A stretch of DNA of 64,000 nt from assembly GCF_020497125.1 (NCBI RefSeq), contig NC_059084.1:37952399-38016398 (forward strand). The letters run 5' to 3'. Under the pieces are notes generated by a model that worked only from the letters and a program-made list of their open reading frames with translations, was not told where the DNA came from and searched no databases. Source of the DNA: Mauremys mutica (Eukaryota > Chordata > Testudines > Geoemydidae). The position numbers and the translations under genes were made by a program. How positions within the stretch are numbered: position 1 is the first letter of the stretch; every line of letters starts with the position of its first letter. Of the stretch, positions 11,397-20,182 are shown piece after piece.

Positions 11397-12425
11397 ATGC
11401 CTGCCATAGTCCCCAAGAGCAAAGCCCCGGGGGCCGATTTCTGCGGGGTGAACACATATTACTACGTCGTCCGCTCAGACCTGGGCTGCTACATGAGGTC
11501 GACCAATTTCAACGAAGGAAAAGATCTGAACGTGTTTAGTCTGCACCCCTCCTGCCAGGGTGGGGAGCACTATCTCGCCCACCAGGATGACCTCTTCTAC
11601 ATCATCAAAGGAGGGGCTTATCGCCGTGTGTCCAACATGAACATGGACGCAGAAGCCGAAGTCTACAATCTCCACCCCAATTGCCAGGGAGGAGACCATT
11701 ATCTCTCAGTCTTTGGGTACTTCTACATCATCTTCCAGAGCAAGGGCGTCTACCGCAGGGTCACTAACATGAACACCGATTCTGATGCTGTCGAATACAG
11801 CCTCCACCCATCCTGCAGAGATGGCCTCTATTACTGGGGCATCAAGGACTATTATTATTTCGTCAAGCCACATGACGAATGGGGGATCCAGTATTACCGA
11901 ACCACCAATTTCCACGAGAACACGGATGCCGTAACCTATTCCTTCCACCCTGATGTGGTCAACTTCCTCCCTGGTGGGTTGGCTATCACCCAGGGTTCAG
12001 CTTTCGGCACCTGGAAAGCCATCAAGACCATCTCCAATGATTCCAACACGCCCATCACCTGGAACAAGATCACCAGGAAGGTGGGCTATGCCAAGGAGAA
12101 GATGAGCAGCATAGAGCACAACTGGAGCGTGAGCATCTCAGCCTCATACCAGTCAGGAGCCCTCACCAAAGCCATTGCCAAGTACCAGTTCTCCCTCACA
12201 GCTCAATATGGCGGGAAAAGCGTCAACACGGAGCAGGAAAACTGGAGCGAGGCCACTGACATGGAAGAGTCTGTCAGCTTGACCCTGCAGCCGAAGGAGA
12301 AGATCTACATATGGCAGTACCAGCTGGGCCTGGGCAAGAAAAGCATCTTGTTCTGCCGTGACATGAAATTCAACGACAATCCAAACCCACCTACTGAAGT
12401 CCCCCTGCCACCTTCTAACCAGTGA
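11397..12425 (+). CDS. Aerolysin-like protein with four N-terminal aromatic repeats
   Basis: Intact 342-codon exon; I chose the ATG at 11397 (ACCATGC context) because an upstream in-frame ATG lies before a splice acceptor. Residues 20-185 hold four repeats of about 43 residues, each with an aromatic beta strand (YYVV, FYII, FYII, YYFV), a YxRxxNxN-like core and a closing HP, in the first three as LHPxC (residues 49-53, 93-96, 137-140). Residues about 195-325 show the alternating Ser/Thr-rich beta pattern of aerolysin-type pore-forming domains: SNDSNTPITW (213-222), an amphipathic stretch 243-270, and LQPKEKIYIWQYQLGLG (297-313). No signal peptide or transmembrane helix is seen, so secretion would be unconventional or the protein is cytosolic/stored. 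Family assignment is from fold-like pattern, not a database hit. The repeats may bind a ligand, as lectin domains do in related vertebrate proteins. Alternative: a vertebrate lectin without pore activity. Confidence 0.75.
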   Translation: MPAIVPKSKAPGADFCGVNTYYYVVRSDLGCYMRSTNFNEGKDLNVFSLHPSCQGGEHYLAHQDDLFYIIKGGAYRRVSNMNMDAEAEVYNLHPNCQGGDHYLSVFGYFYIIFQSKGVYRRVTNMNTDSDAVEYSLHPSCRDGLYYWGIKDYYYFVKPHDEWGIQYYRTTNFHENTDAVTYSFHPDVVNFLPGGLAITQGSAFGTWKAIKTISNDSNTPITWNKITRKVGYAKEKMSSIEHNWSVSISASYQSGALTKAIAKYQFSLTAQYGGKSVNTEQENWSEATDMEESVSLTLQPKEKIYIWQYQLGLGKKSILFCRDMKFNDNPNPPTEVPLPPSNQ

Positions 12426-12808
12426 TCTGAAATGGGGAGCCCCCAGGAATACCTAAGGGCCCACCTGCTGCCTTGCGGTATTGCTAAGTATTGGGGTTGT
12501 TGGGGGTATATTTAGGGTTAGTATTTTACAGTAGTCATACTGGCTTTGCAGTGCAGGGCAGCTAGTGAGGCCCAGTCTGCCCTTAGGAATAGCAGCTAGG
12601 ATTAAGATACAGAGACACAACTCTACGATCTACCATAATGATTGTCCGGTTGCCAATGGGTTTGCAGCTAACATGGCTGGAAAAGCATTTCCTGAGCCAG
12701 CATAGACAAAGCATTATTTCAATCTTTGACTAGCAGGATCAATGTTGCTGTGTCCCCACCCAGCTGAGACATGCTGAGCACATACTATTTCTCCTGGGGG
12801 GATTCTGC
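12426..12808. other. 3' flank of the aerolysin-like gene
   Basis: Probable 3' UTR and flank; no canonical AATAAA found close to the stop. From about 12790 the sequence enters the repeat that was the target of the Gypsy insertion (ggattctgcacc), which resumes at 19661. Confidence 0.4.
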
Positions 12809-12813
12809 ACCAA

Positions 12814-13811
12814 TGTCAGGGTTCCTTCCCCACTCTGAACTCTGGGGTACAGATGTGGGGACCCGCATGAAAGCCCCCTAAGCTTATTTCTACCCGCTTA
12901 GGTTAAAACCTGGTACGCTGCCACCACCAAGTGATTTAACAAGAAACAGGGAAAGGAACCACTTGGAGTTCCTCTTCCCCCAAAATATCCCCTCAAGCCA
13001 GGGCCGGTGCAACCATTTAGGCAAACTAGGTGGCCGCCTAGGGCGCCTAGTGGTTGGGGGCGCCTAAAAGTCCCCTGAGGCGAGGAGGTGGAGTGGAGGT
13101 GAGCTGGGTGGGGGGGTGCGCGGGGAGGGCTGCCTGCAGTAACCGGGGGGGAGGTGCACAGGGGAACAGCTCCCCGCCCCAGCTCACCTCCACTCTGCCT
13201 CCTCTGCTGAGCACACAGCCCCCGCTCTGTCTCCTCCAATCAGCACCGCAAGCCTGGGCGGGGAGGAGAATTAGAGCAGCGCCGGCGTGCTCAGTGGAGG
13301 AGGCGGAGCCGAGGTGAGCTGGGGCGGGCTCCCCAGGCAGGGTTAGCTTCCGCGGGGGGAGTCTCCCCAGGCAGGGTTAGCTGCCGTAGCGGGGGGGGGG
13401 GGGGAAGTCTCCCCAGGCAGGGTTAGCTGCCATGGCGGGGGGGGGGAAGTCTCCCCAGGCAGGGTTAGCTGCCGTAGCGGGGGAGGGGGGAGAGTCTCCC
13501 CGGGTGGGGTTAGCTGCCGTGGGGGGACAGGTGGAGTCTCCCCAGGTGGGGTTAGTTGCCGTGGGGGGATGGGGGGAGAGAGGGGTTAGCTGTCGTGGGG
13601 GAGATAGCTGCTGCGGGGGGAGGGTTCCCCGGGTGGGGGGCTGAGTTAGCTGCCATGGGGGGGCGGGGTTAGCAGGGTGGGGGGACGCAAGGTGGAAGTT
13701 TCGCCTAGGGCGCGAAACTTCTTTGCACCAGCCCTGCCCCAAGCCCTTACACCCCCTTTCCTGGGGAGGCTTAAGAATAATATCCTAGCCAATTGGTTAC
13801 AAAGTGATCAA
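12814..13811 (-). repeat. Inverted partial LTR at the element's 5' end (hAT-interrupted)
   Basis: The segments 12814-12998 and 13745-13811, read in reverse complement and joined across the nested hAT element, match the 3' LTR from about 19410 to 19660. The inverted arm stops within tgatcaa at 13811, where a direct LTR end begins. By eye this arm is closer to the 3' LTR than the direct stub is. Confidence 0.85.
12999..13736. mobile_element. Nested hAT-type element with internal tandem repeat
   Basis: Terminal repeats CAGGGCCGGTGCAA and TTGCACCAGCCCTG are flanked by CCTCAAGC and CCCCAAGC (seven of eight match, one copy being 12991-12998, the other 13737-13744). The subterminal cgcctagggcgc phrase occurs near both ends. 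The interior at about 13330-13640 is a G-rich tandem repeat of roughly 50 bp (ctccccaggcagggttagct core). No transposase is present. The copy at 44306 belongs to the same family. Confidence 0.85.
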
Positions 13812-13907
13812 GTTTTAACCTAAGCTGGTAGAAATAAGTTTAGGGGGCTTTCATGAGGGTCCCCAGATCTCTACCCTAGGGTTCAGAGTGGGGAAGGAAC
13901 CCTGACA
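13811..13907 (+). repeat. Direct 5' LTR stub
   Basis: The last ~97 bp of an LTR in the same orientation as the 3' LTR, ending GGAACCCTGACA, directly followed by the primer-binding site. It carries roughly ten differences from the corresponding end of the 3' LTR. Confidence 0.8.
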
Positions 13908-13922
13908 TGGTGGCAGAGCGGT
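13908..13922 (+). other. Primer-binding site of the Gypsy element
   Basis: TGGTGGCAGAGCGG immediately follows the LTR end, the position and TGG start expected of a tRNA primer-binding site. I did not identify the tRNA. Confidence 0.6.
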
Positions 13923-14094
13923 CAGATCATTTTTTAACCAAAAGCACAGCAGGATTTTAAAAGGACAAAATTTTCTTGTTAGAGTTTTTTTTTTCTCTGC
14001 CTGAAGGCAGAGGGGTCAAGGAATTCACAAACTGGGTTGGTTTTTTTTCTTTCTAACTCTCAGGTATAGCCAGGTTAAACACAGAAAGGCTAGG

Positions 14095-14822
14095 ATGACA
14101 GACAGCGATGTCAAGAAAAAAATGGATTTAGCCACACTGGAAGCACAAGAGAAAGAAAAGGAACATAAGAGACTGATTGGATTAAAACAACTCGAGAAAG
14201 AAGCTGCTGAAAGAGAAGAAAAAGCCAAAGAGGCTGCCCACAGGAGAGCTCTGGAGGCAAAAGAAAAAGAAATGGAGGCGAGGAAGCATGCACTGGAGAT
14301 AGAGATGGCAAGGGCTAAGCAGAATATACCAGGCAACCCTGGCAATCCTCCTCCAGGTACCGCTTCCCATACCAGAAAGTTCCCCACCTACAAGTCAGGC
14401 GATGATACCCAGGCCGCCTTGGGTACAGCATCTCTACCGACCAGTTCATGGTAAACCTGAGGCCACAGCTCAGTGGACCCTTAGCAGAGGTGGTGGCCGA
14501 AATGCCTAGGGAACACATGAACAGTTGTGAACTTTTTAAAAACAAGGCCAGAATCAGAATGGGACTAACACCCGAGCATGCCCGTCAGCGGTTCAGAGCC
14601 CTAAGGTGGAATCCAGACGTGTCATTTACCCGACATGCCTTCCACATTGTGAAAAATTGGGATGCCTGGATATCAGGAGCAAGTGTTAAATCTCCAGAAG
14701 AGTTGCCCTTCCTAATGACAATGGAGCCATTCTCAGAGGGTGTTCCTGAGGAAATAGAAAGGTACATCCTAGATGGGAAGCCCAAAACTGTAATCAAGGA
14801 GGGGAAAATTGGAGCCAAATGA
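14095..14822 (+). pseudogene. Gag remnant with SCAN-like capsid segment
   Basis: A first frame (14095-14454) encodes a charged coiled-coil rich in Glu, Lys and Ala. A second frame (14448-14822), shifted relative to the first, encodes a segment with RFRALRW and a spacing of hydrophobics through FSEGVPEEIERYILDGKP that resembles the SCAN domain of vertebrate zinc-finger proteins. The SCAN domain is known to derive from a Gmr1-like Gag capsid, which fits the pol order downstream. A TGA ends this frame before the zinc knuckle. The frameshift and stop make it a pseudogene. Confidence 0.7.
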
Positions 14823-15660
14823 GTGGAGGTGGCAGAAAAGAAAAAAACTAGTAGCAGTTGGAGCGAATATCAGAAGGGGCTACTCAAAACGAAACCCTAT
14901 CACCAGGGGCAACCCAAGGCCCCACCTACATCCCAAGGAAAACCCCAGACACTTTATTGTCCCACCACACCAGTCTCCAGCAACCCACCTCGCCCCAGTG
15001 AGCAGTCAGCTGGGCGATGTTTTAAATGTAATGATCTGGGGCATGTGAAGGCCAATTGCCCCAAGAACCCCAACAGACTGCAGTTCATTACACCAGAGTC
15101 ACACCCAAAGTCCTCAGGCCCAGATGCTTCCCAGGTACCCTCAGAGCGAAGGGAAACTGTGAGTGTGGGCGGGAAGAAGGTTACAGCGTGGAGGGACACT
15201 GGAGCACAGGTCTCAGCTATCCACCAGTCCTTAGTGGACCCCAAATTCATCAACCCAGAGGCCCAAGTGACAATTCATGTCAAAATCTTTAAACTTGCCT
15301 ACAGCCAAGTTGCCTGTCCAGTACAAGGGCTGGTCAGGAATGTGGACTTTTGCAGTCTATGGTGATTATCCCATTCCCATGCTGCTGGGGGAAGATTTGG
15401 CCAACCATGTGAAGCTACCCAAGAGGGTGGGAGTGGTCACCTGCAGCCAAGTCAGGCAAGCTTCCACACCCATCCCTATTCCTGAGCCGTCCACCAGGGC
15501 CCCGTCTATGCTACCAGAGACCCAGACAGAGGTGGTGGAACCAGATTCACTGCCAAAGACTGCAACAGCCGTAGTGGATCCAGTCCCAGAGACCAGACAA
15601 AGCCAGTTCCAGAACTGGAACTGGCAAAGCCACCAGCACCAGAACCGTTGCCAGCACTGA
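14823..15660 (+). pseudogene. Zinc knuckle and aspartic protease remnant
   Basis: The frame continues gag after the stop and contains a CCHC knuckle, CFKCNDLGHVKANC (15021-15062), followed by a retropepsin-like DTGAQVSAIH (about 15196-15225), where DTGA holds the catalytic aspartate. A further frame at 15277-15660 contains the probable remainder of the protease domain and a proline/threonine-rich linker. At least one frameshift separates them. Confidence 0.7.
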
Positions 15661-15833
15661 ATCCAGCACTTGCAAACCCATCTACAACTCCAACGCCAGA
15701 GGGCACCAGCGGGCCTGAACTGGCAGCAGCAGCAGATAACCCTACCCAAGAGGCTCAGCCAGAGCCTGAAATACCACATAGTGCAACAGCAGAGAGCGGT
15801 TCATAGTCAACGGAAACAGCCCCATCACCTGCA

Positions 15834-17292
15834 TTGCTTCCAGAGGGACCAAGCCCAGGTCCACAATCCAGTGAGGAACTGATGTCTTCAGCATCAAGGG
15901 AACAGTTCCAGGCTGAGCAGGAAGCAGATGACAGCCTCCAGGGAGCTTGGAACCAGGAAGACTGGCATCCTCAGAGACATTTGGTAGTTCCAACTAAGTA
16001 CTGGGTAAAGCTCTTGAGCTTAGCCCACGATCATCCTAGTGGCCATGCTGGGGTGAACAGGACCAAAGACTGTTTGGGGAGGTCAATGGGCAAGGATGTT
16101 TCTACTTATGCCCAGTCTTGTGAGCTGTTCCAAAGAGTGGGAAAACCCCCAAGACCAGGTCAAAGCCCCTCTCCAGTGACTCCCCATAACTGAGGTCCCA
16201 TTTCAGCAAGTAGCTGTGGATATTCTGGGTCCTTTCCCAAAGAAGAGACCCAGAGGAAATCAGTACATACTGACTTTGATGGAGTTTGCTACCCGATGGC
16301 CGGAAGCAGTAGCTCTAAGCAACACCAGGGCTAAAAGTCCTACTTGGTCCTGCTAGTGAAGGCAGGGGGCTGGACTCAATGACCTTTCAAGTTCCCTTCC
16401 AGTTCTAGGAGATAGGTATATCTCCAATATTTTTTTAAAGTGTGTGCCAGGCACTAACAGACATTTTTGCCAGGGTAGGTTGGCCCTCCAACATCCTTAC
16501 TGATTCGGGAACTAATTTCCTGGCTGGGACCATGAAAAGCCTCTGGGAAGCTCATGGGGTGAACCACTTGGTGGCCATCCCATACCACCATCAAATGAAT
16601 GGCCTGGTGGAGAAGTTTGATGGAACTTTGGGGGCCATGATACGTACATTTGTAAATGAGCACTCCAACGATTGGGACCTAGTGTTGCAGCAGTTGCTTT
16701 TTGCCTACAGGGCTGTACCACATCCCAGTTTAGGGTTTTTAGCATTTGAACTTGTGTATGGCCGTGAGGTTAAGGGGCCATTACAGTTGGTGAAGCAGCA
16801 ATGGGAGGGGTTTTCACCTTCTCCAGGAACTAACATTCTGGACTTTGTAAGCAACCTACAAAACACCCTCCGAGACTCTTTAGCCCTTGCTAGAGAAAAC
16901 CTAAAAGAGGCTCAGGAAGAGCAAAAAGCCTGGTAGGATAAACATGCCAGAGAGTGTTCCTTCAAAGTAGGGGACCAGGTTATGGTCTTGAAGGTGCTTC
17001 AGGCCCATAAGATGGAAGTGTCATGGGAAGGGCCATTCACGGGATGGAAGCGTCATGGGAAGGTCCCGGAGCTGTTAACTATCTCATAGCATCCCCCACC
17101 TCAAACCTAAAGCCTGAGGTGTACCATGCTAATTCTCTAAAGCCCTTTTATTCCAGAGAATTAAAGGTTTTCCAGTTTACAGCCCAGGGAAGAGATGACG
17201 CTGAGTGGCCTGAAGGCGTCTACTACAAAGGAAAAAGTGATGGTGGTATGGAAGAGGTGAACCTCTCCACGACCCTTGGACGTATACAGTGA
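15834..17292 (+). pseudogene. Integrase remnant located upstream of RT
   Basis: Shows the integrase N-terminal zinc region (HDHPSGHAGV, about 16025-16055; the second CxxC reads CELF, so one cysteine is lost), then the DDE core: the first aspartate in VDILGPFPK (about 16215-16240), the second in ILTDSGTNFLAG (16494-16530), and the glutamate in GLVEKFDG (about 16600-16622). A C-terminal part with AYRAVPHPS and FELVYGREV follows. A CR1 tail has inserted between the first and second catalytic residues, and there are stops and a small ~27-bp internal duplication near 17010-17055. Confidence 0.75.
16343..16437 (+). mobile_element. CR1 3'-tail insertion inside integrase
   Basis: The phrase aggcagggggctggactcaa followed by ttcccttccagttctaggag is the CR1-type 3' tail. 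It interrupts the integrase reading frame and gives a relative age: the CR1 arrived after the Gypsy copy. Confidence 0.8.
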
Positions 17293-17462
17293 CAGCAGAT
17301 CAAGGAGCTGTGCACTAGGTTCACACCGATTTCTCAGCTACCCCAGGATGTACAGAATGGGCATACCACTCCATTGACACAGGTAATGCTCACACAATTA
17401 GAGCCCAAACTTACCGGGCGTCTCCTCAAGCTAAAACTGCTACAGAACCAGAGATCCAGGAT

Positions 17463-18670
17463 ATGCTACAGATGGGTGTATTCTGCCCCTCTGACAGTGC
17501 ATGGGCATCTCCAGTGGATCTAGTTCCCAAACCAGACAGGGAGATACGCTTTTGCGTGGACTACCGTAAGCTAAATGCTGTAACTCGTCCCGACAACTAT
17601 CCAAAGCCACACACAGATGAACTATTGAAGAAACTGGGATGTGCCCAGTTCATCTCTACCTTAGCCTTACCAAGGGGAACTGGCAGGTACTGCTAGATGA
17701 ATCCGCCAAGGAAAGGTCAGCCTTTGTCACCCATGTCGGTCTGTATGAATTTAATGTGCTCCCTTTCAGGCTGCGAAATGCACCCGTCACCTTCCAAAAA
17801 CTTGTAGATGGTCTCCTAGCTGGATTGGGAGAATCTGCCGTCGCCTGCCTTGACGATGTGGCCATCTTTTCTGATTCATGGGCAGAACACCTGGAGCATC
17901 TGCAAAAAAGTCTTTGAGCGCATAAGGGAGGCAGGACTAACTGTTAAGGCGAAAAAGTGTCAAATAGGCCTAAACAAAGTGACTTACCTTGGACACCAGG
18001 TGGGTCAAGGAACTACCAACCCCCTACAGGCCAAAGTGGATGCTATCCAAAAGTGGCCTGTCCTAAAGTCAAAGAAACAGGTCCAATCCTTCTTAGGCTT
18101 GTCCGGATATTACAGGCGATTTGTACCACAATACAGCCAAATCGCTGCCCCACTGACAGACCTAATCAAAAAGAAGCAGCCAAATGCAGTTCAGTGGACT
18201 GATGAGTGTCAGTGGCCTTTAACCAGCTTAAGGCGACACTCATCTCTGACCCTGTGCTAAGGGCCCCAGACTTTGACAAACCATTTCTAGTGACCACAGA
18301 TGCGCCCGAGCGTGGTGTGGGAGCAGTTTTAATGCAGGAGGGACCAGATCAAGAATTCCATCCTATCATGTTTCTCAGCAAGAAACTGTCTGAGAGGGAA
18401 AGCCACTGGTCAATCAGTGAAAAAGAATGCTACGCCATTGTGTACGCGCTGGAAAAGCTACGCCCATACGTTTGGGGGCGGCGTTTCCAACTACAAACAG
18501 ACCATGCTGCACTAAAGTGGCTTCATATCGCCAAGAGAAATAACAAAAAACTTCTTCGGTGGGGTTTAGCTCTCCAAGATTTTGATTTTGAAATACAACA
18601 CATTTCAGGAGCTTCTAACAAAGTGGCTGATGCACTCTCCCATGAAAGTTTCCCAGAATCAACTGGTTAA
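17463..18670 (+). pseudogene. Reverse transcriptase and RNase H remnant, downstream of integrase
   Basis: RT motifs in order: FCVDYRKLN (about 17552-17578), the active-site box as CLDDVAIF (about 17847-17872; most relatives have a Tyr where this copy has Cys), LGHQVG and FLGLSGYYRRF thumb motifs (about 18090-18125). RNase H follows: TTDAPERGVGAVL, EKECYAIVYALEKL, QTDHAALKWL, and GASNKVADALS. The segments lie in different frames (breaks near 17640-17700, 17850-17920 and 18206-18260), so the gene is dead. Its position after integrase defines the Gmr1-like order. Confidence 0.8.
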
Positions 18671-18833
18671 AAAGTGTTCTTGGAATGTGGGATGTATGGT
18701 TAGTTTTTATATAATCAGTAGTATGTCTAAAGGTGCATGTGTCTTATTAACTCTGTTTTCTCTTAGAGCTCCAGGAAGAAATCACAGCCAGTGTGGAACC
18801 AGCTGTCCAACACTATCTGTGATTTGAGGGGCG

Positions 18834-19660
18834 TGTCATAACTATAAAGAGAAGGGTAACAACCCTCCTGTATACAATAGTATAAAATCCCTTCTGGCCA
18901 GAGGCACCAAAATCCTTTTACCTGTAAAGGGTTAAGAAGCTCAGGTAACCTGGCTGACACCTGACCCAAAGGACCAATAAGGGGACGAGATACTTTCAAA
19001 TCTTCGGGTCGGGGGAGGAGGCTTTTTTTTTGTGCTCTTTGTTTTGGGGGTTGTTCGCTCTTGAGACTAAGAGGCACCAGACATCAATCCAGGCTCTCCA
19101 AATCTTTCTGGACAAGTCTCTCATATTTCAAACTTGTAAGTAACAGCCAGGCAAGGCATATTAGTTTATCTTTGTTTTCTCAACTTGTGAATCTTACCTT
19201 TGCTAGAGGGAGGTTTATCCCTGTTTTGTTGTAACTTTGAACCTAAGGCTAGAGGGGGTTCCTCTGGGCTCTTTGAATCTGATTACCCTGTAAAGTTATT
19301 TTCCATCCTGATTTTACAGAGATGATTTTTACCTTTTCCTTTTAATAAAATCCTTCTTTTAAGAACTGAACTGATTTTTCCATTGTCCAAAGACCCAGGG
19401 GTTTGGGTCTTTGATCACTTTGTAACCAATTGGCTAGGATATTATTCTCAAGCCTCCCCAAGAAAGGGGGTGTAAGGGCTTGGGGGGCTATTTTGGGGAA
19501 AGAGGAACTCCAAGTGGTCCTTTCCCTGTTTCTTGTTAAATCACTTGGTGGTGGCAGTGTACCAGGTTTTAACCTAAGGGGTAGAAATAAGCTTAGGGGG
19601 CTTTCATGCGGGTCCCCACACCTGTACCCCAGAGTTCAGAGTGGGGAAGGAACCCTGACA
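18834..19660 (+). mobile_element. 3' LTR of the Gmr1-like element
   Basis: An 827-bp LTR, TGTCATAAC...GGAACCCTGACA, preceded by a short purine tract (gaggggcg) that served as plus-strand primer. AATAAA lies near 19345. Its end is the template for both the inverted and the direct stubs at the 5' end of the element, and its start matches the solo LTR at 4691. Confidence 0.85.
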
Positions 19661-20165
19661 ACCAAAAAATTAAAAATTCTGGGCACTATATTTTAAAATT
19701 CTGCAAAATATCGCATATTTTATTTATCAAAATAACACTATAGAATCACACCAGTTTCAATTATTTTCGTAATTTATTTCAAAATACCTGTAACAATAAA
19801 GACACAACAAAATTCCCCCTGTTTCTCTGCCCCCTCCCCGGCAGAGCCCAGCAGAGGGGCCAGACACCCGCATCCCCTATGCCCCAGAGCCCAGCTGCAA
19901 AGACTCCCCACCCAGACACTCGCACCCCCTCCTCCCCAGAGCCCAGGAATCCAGAGGGAGGAACAGCCTGATGCTGGCTCCCAAGCTTGTGGGGCGTTTC
20001 CTGCACGCTCCCTCCTTACATGTGTAACCCCCAAGGAGATTACCTAGATTCCTGGAGCTCTGTCTGCTGGCAGCTCAGGGAGGAGGAGCCAAGGCAAACT
20101 CAGAGTCTGCCCAGCAACCAATAGGGAGCGAGGGGGGTGGAGGCACCGCCAAATAATTTCATAAC
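19661..20165. repeat. Target repeat of the Gypsy insertion, right part
   Basis: Starting accaaaaaattaaaaattct, this AT-rich then GC-rich stretch continues the sequence broken off at 12813 (ggattctgcacc). It is probably an older interspersed repeat of unknown class. No gene is seen in it. Confidence 0.45.
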
Positions 20166-20182
20166 AAAAAAGAAAAAAAGAT

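Larger units (their letters stand above)
12814..19660 (+). mobile_element. Gmr1-like Ty3/Gypsy retrotransposon, decayed, with aberrant inverted 5' end
   Basis: A 6.8-kb element bounded by a perfect 5-bp target duplication ACCAA (12809-12813 and 19661-19665). The internal order is gag, zinc knuckle, protease, integrase, reverse transcriptase, RNase H, then a full 3' LTR. Integrase upstream of RT is the Ty1/copia-like order known in the Gmr1 group of deuterostome Ty3/Gypsy elements; canonical Gypsy has it last. The 5' LTR is replaced by an inverted LTR end fused to a short direct LTR end, so both outer termini are U5 ends (TGTCAGGG and its complement). A hAT element and a CR1 tail are nested inside. 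Several frameshifts and stops show it is dead. Confidence 0.85.
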
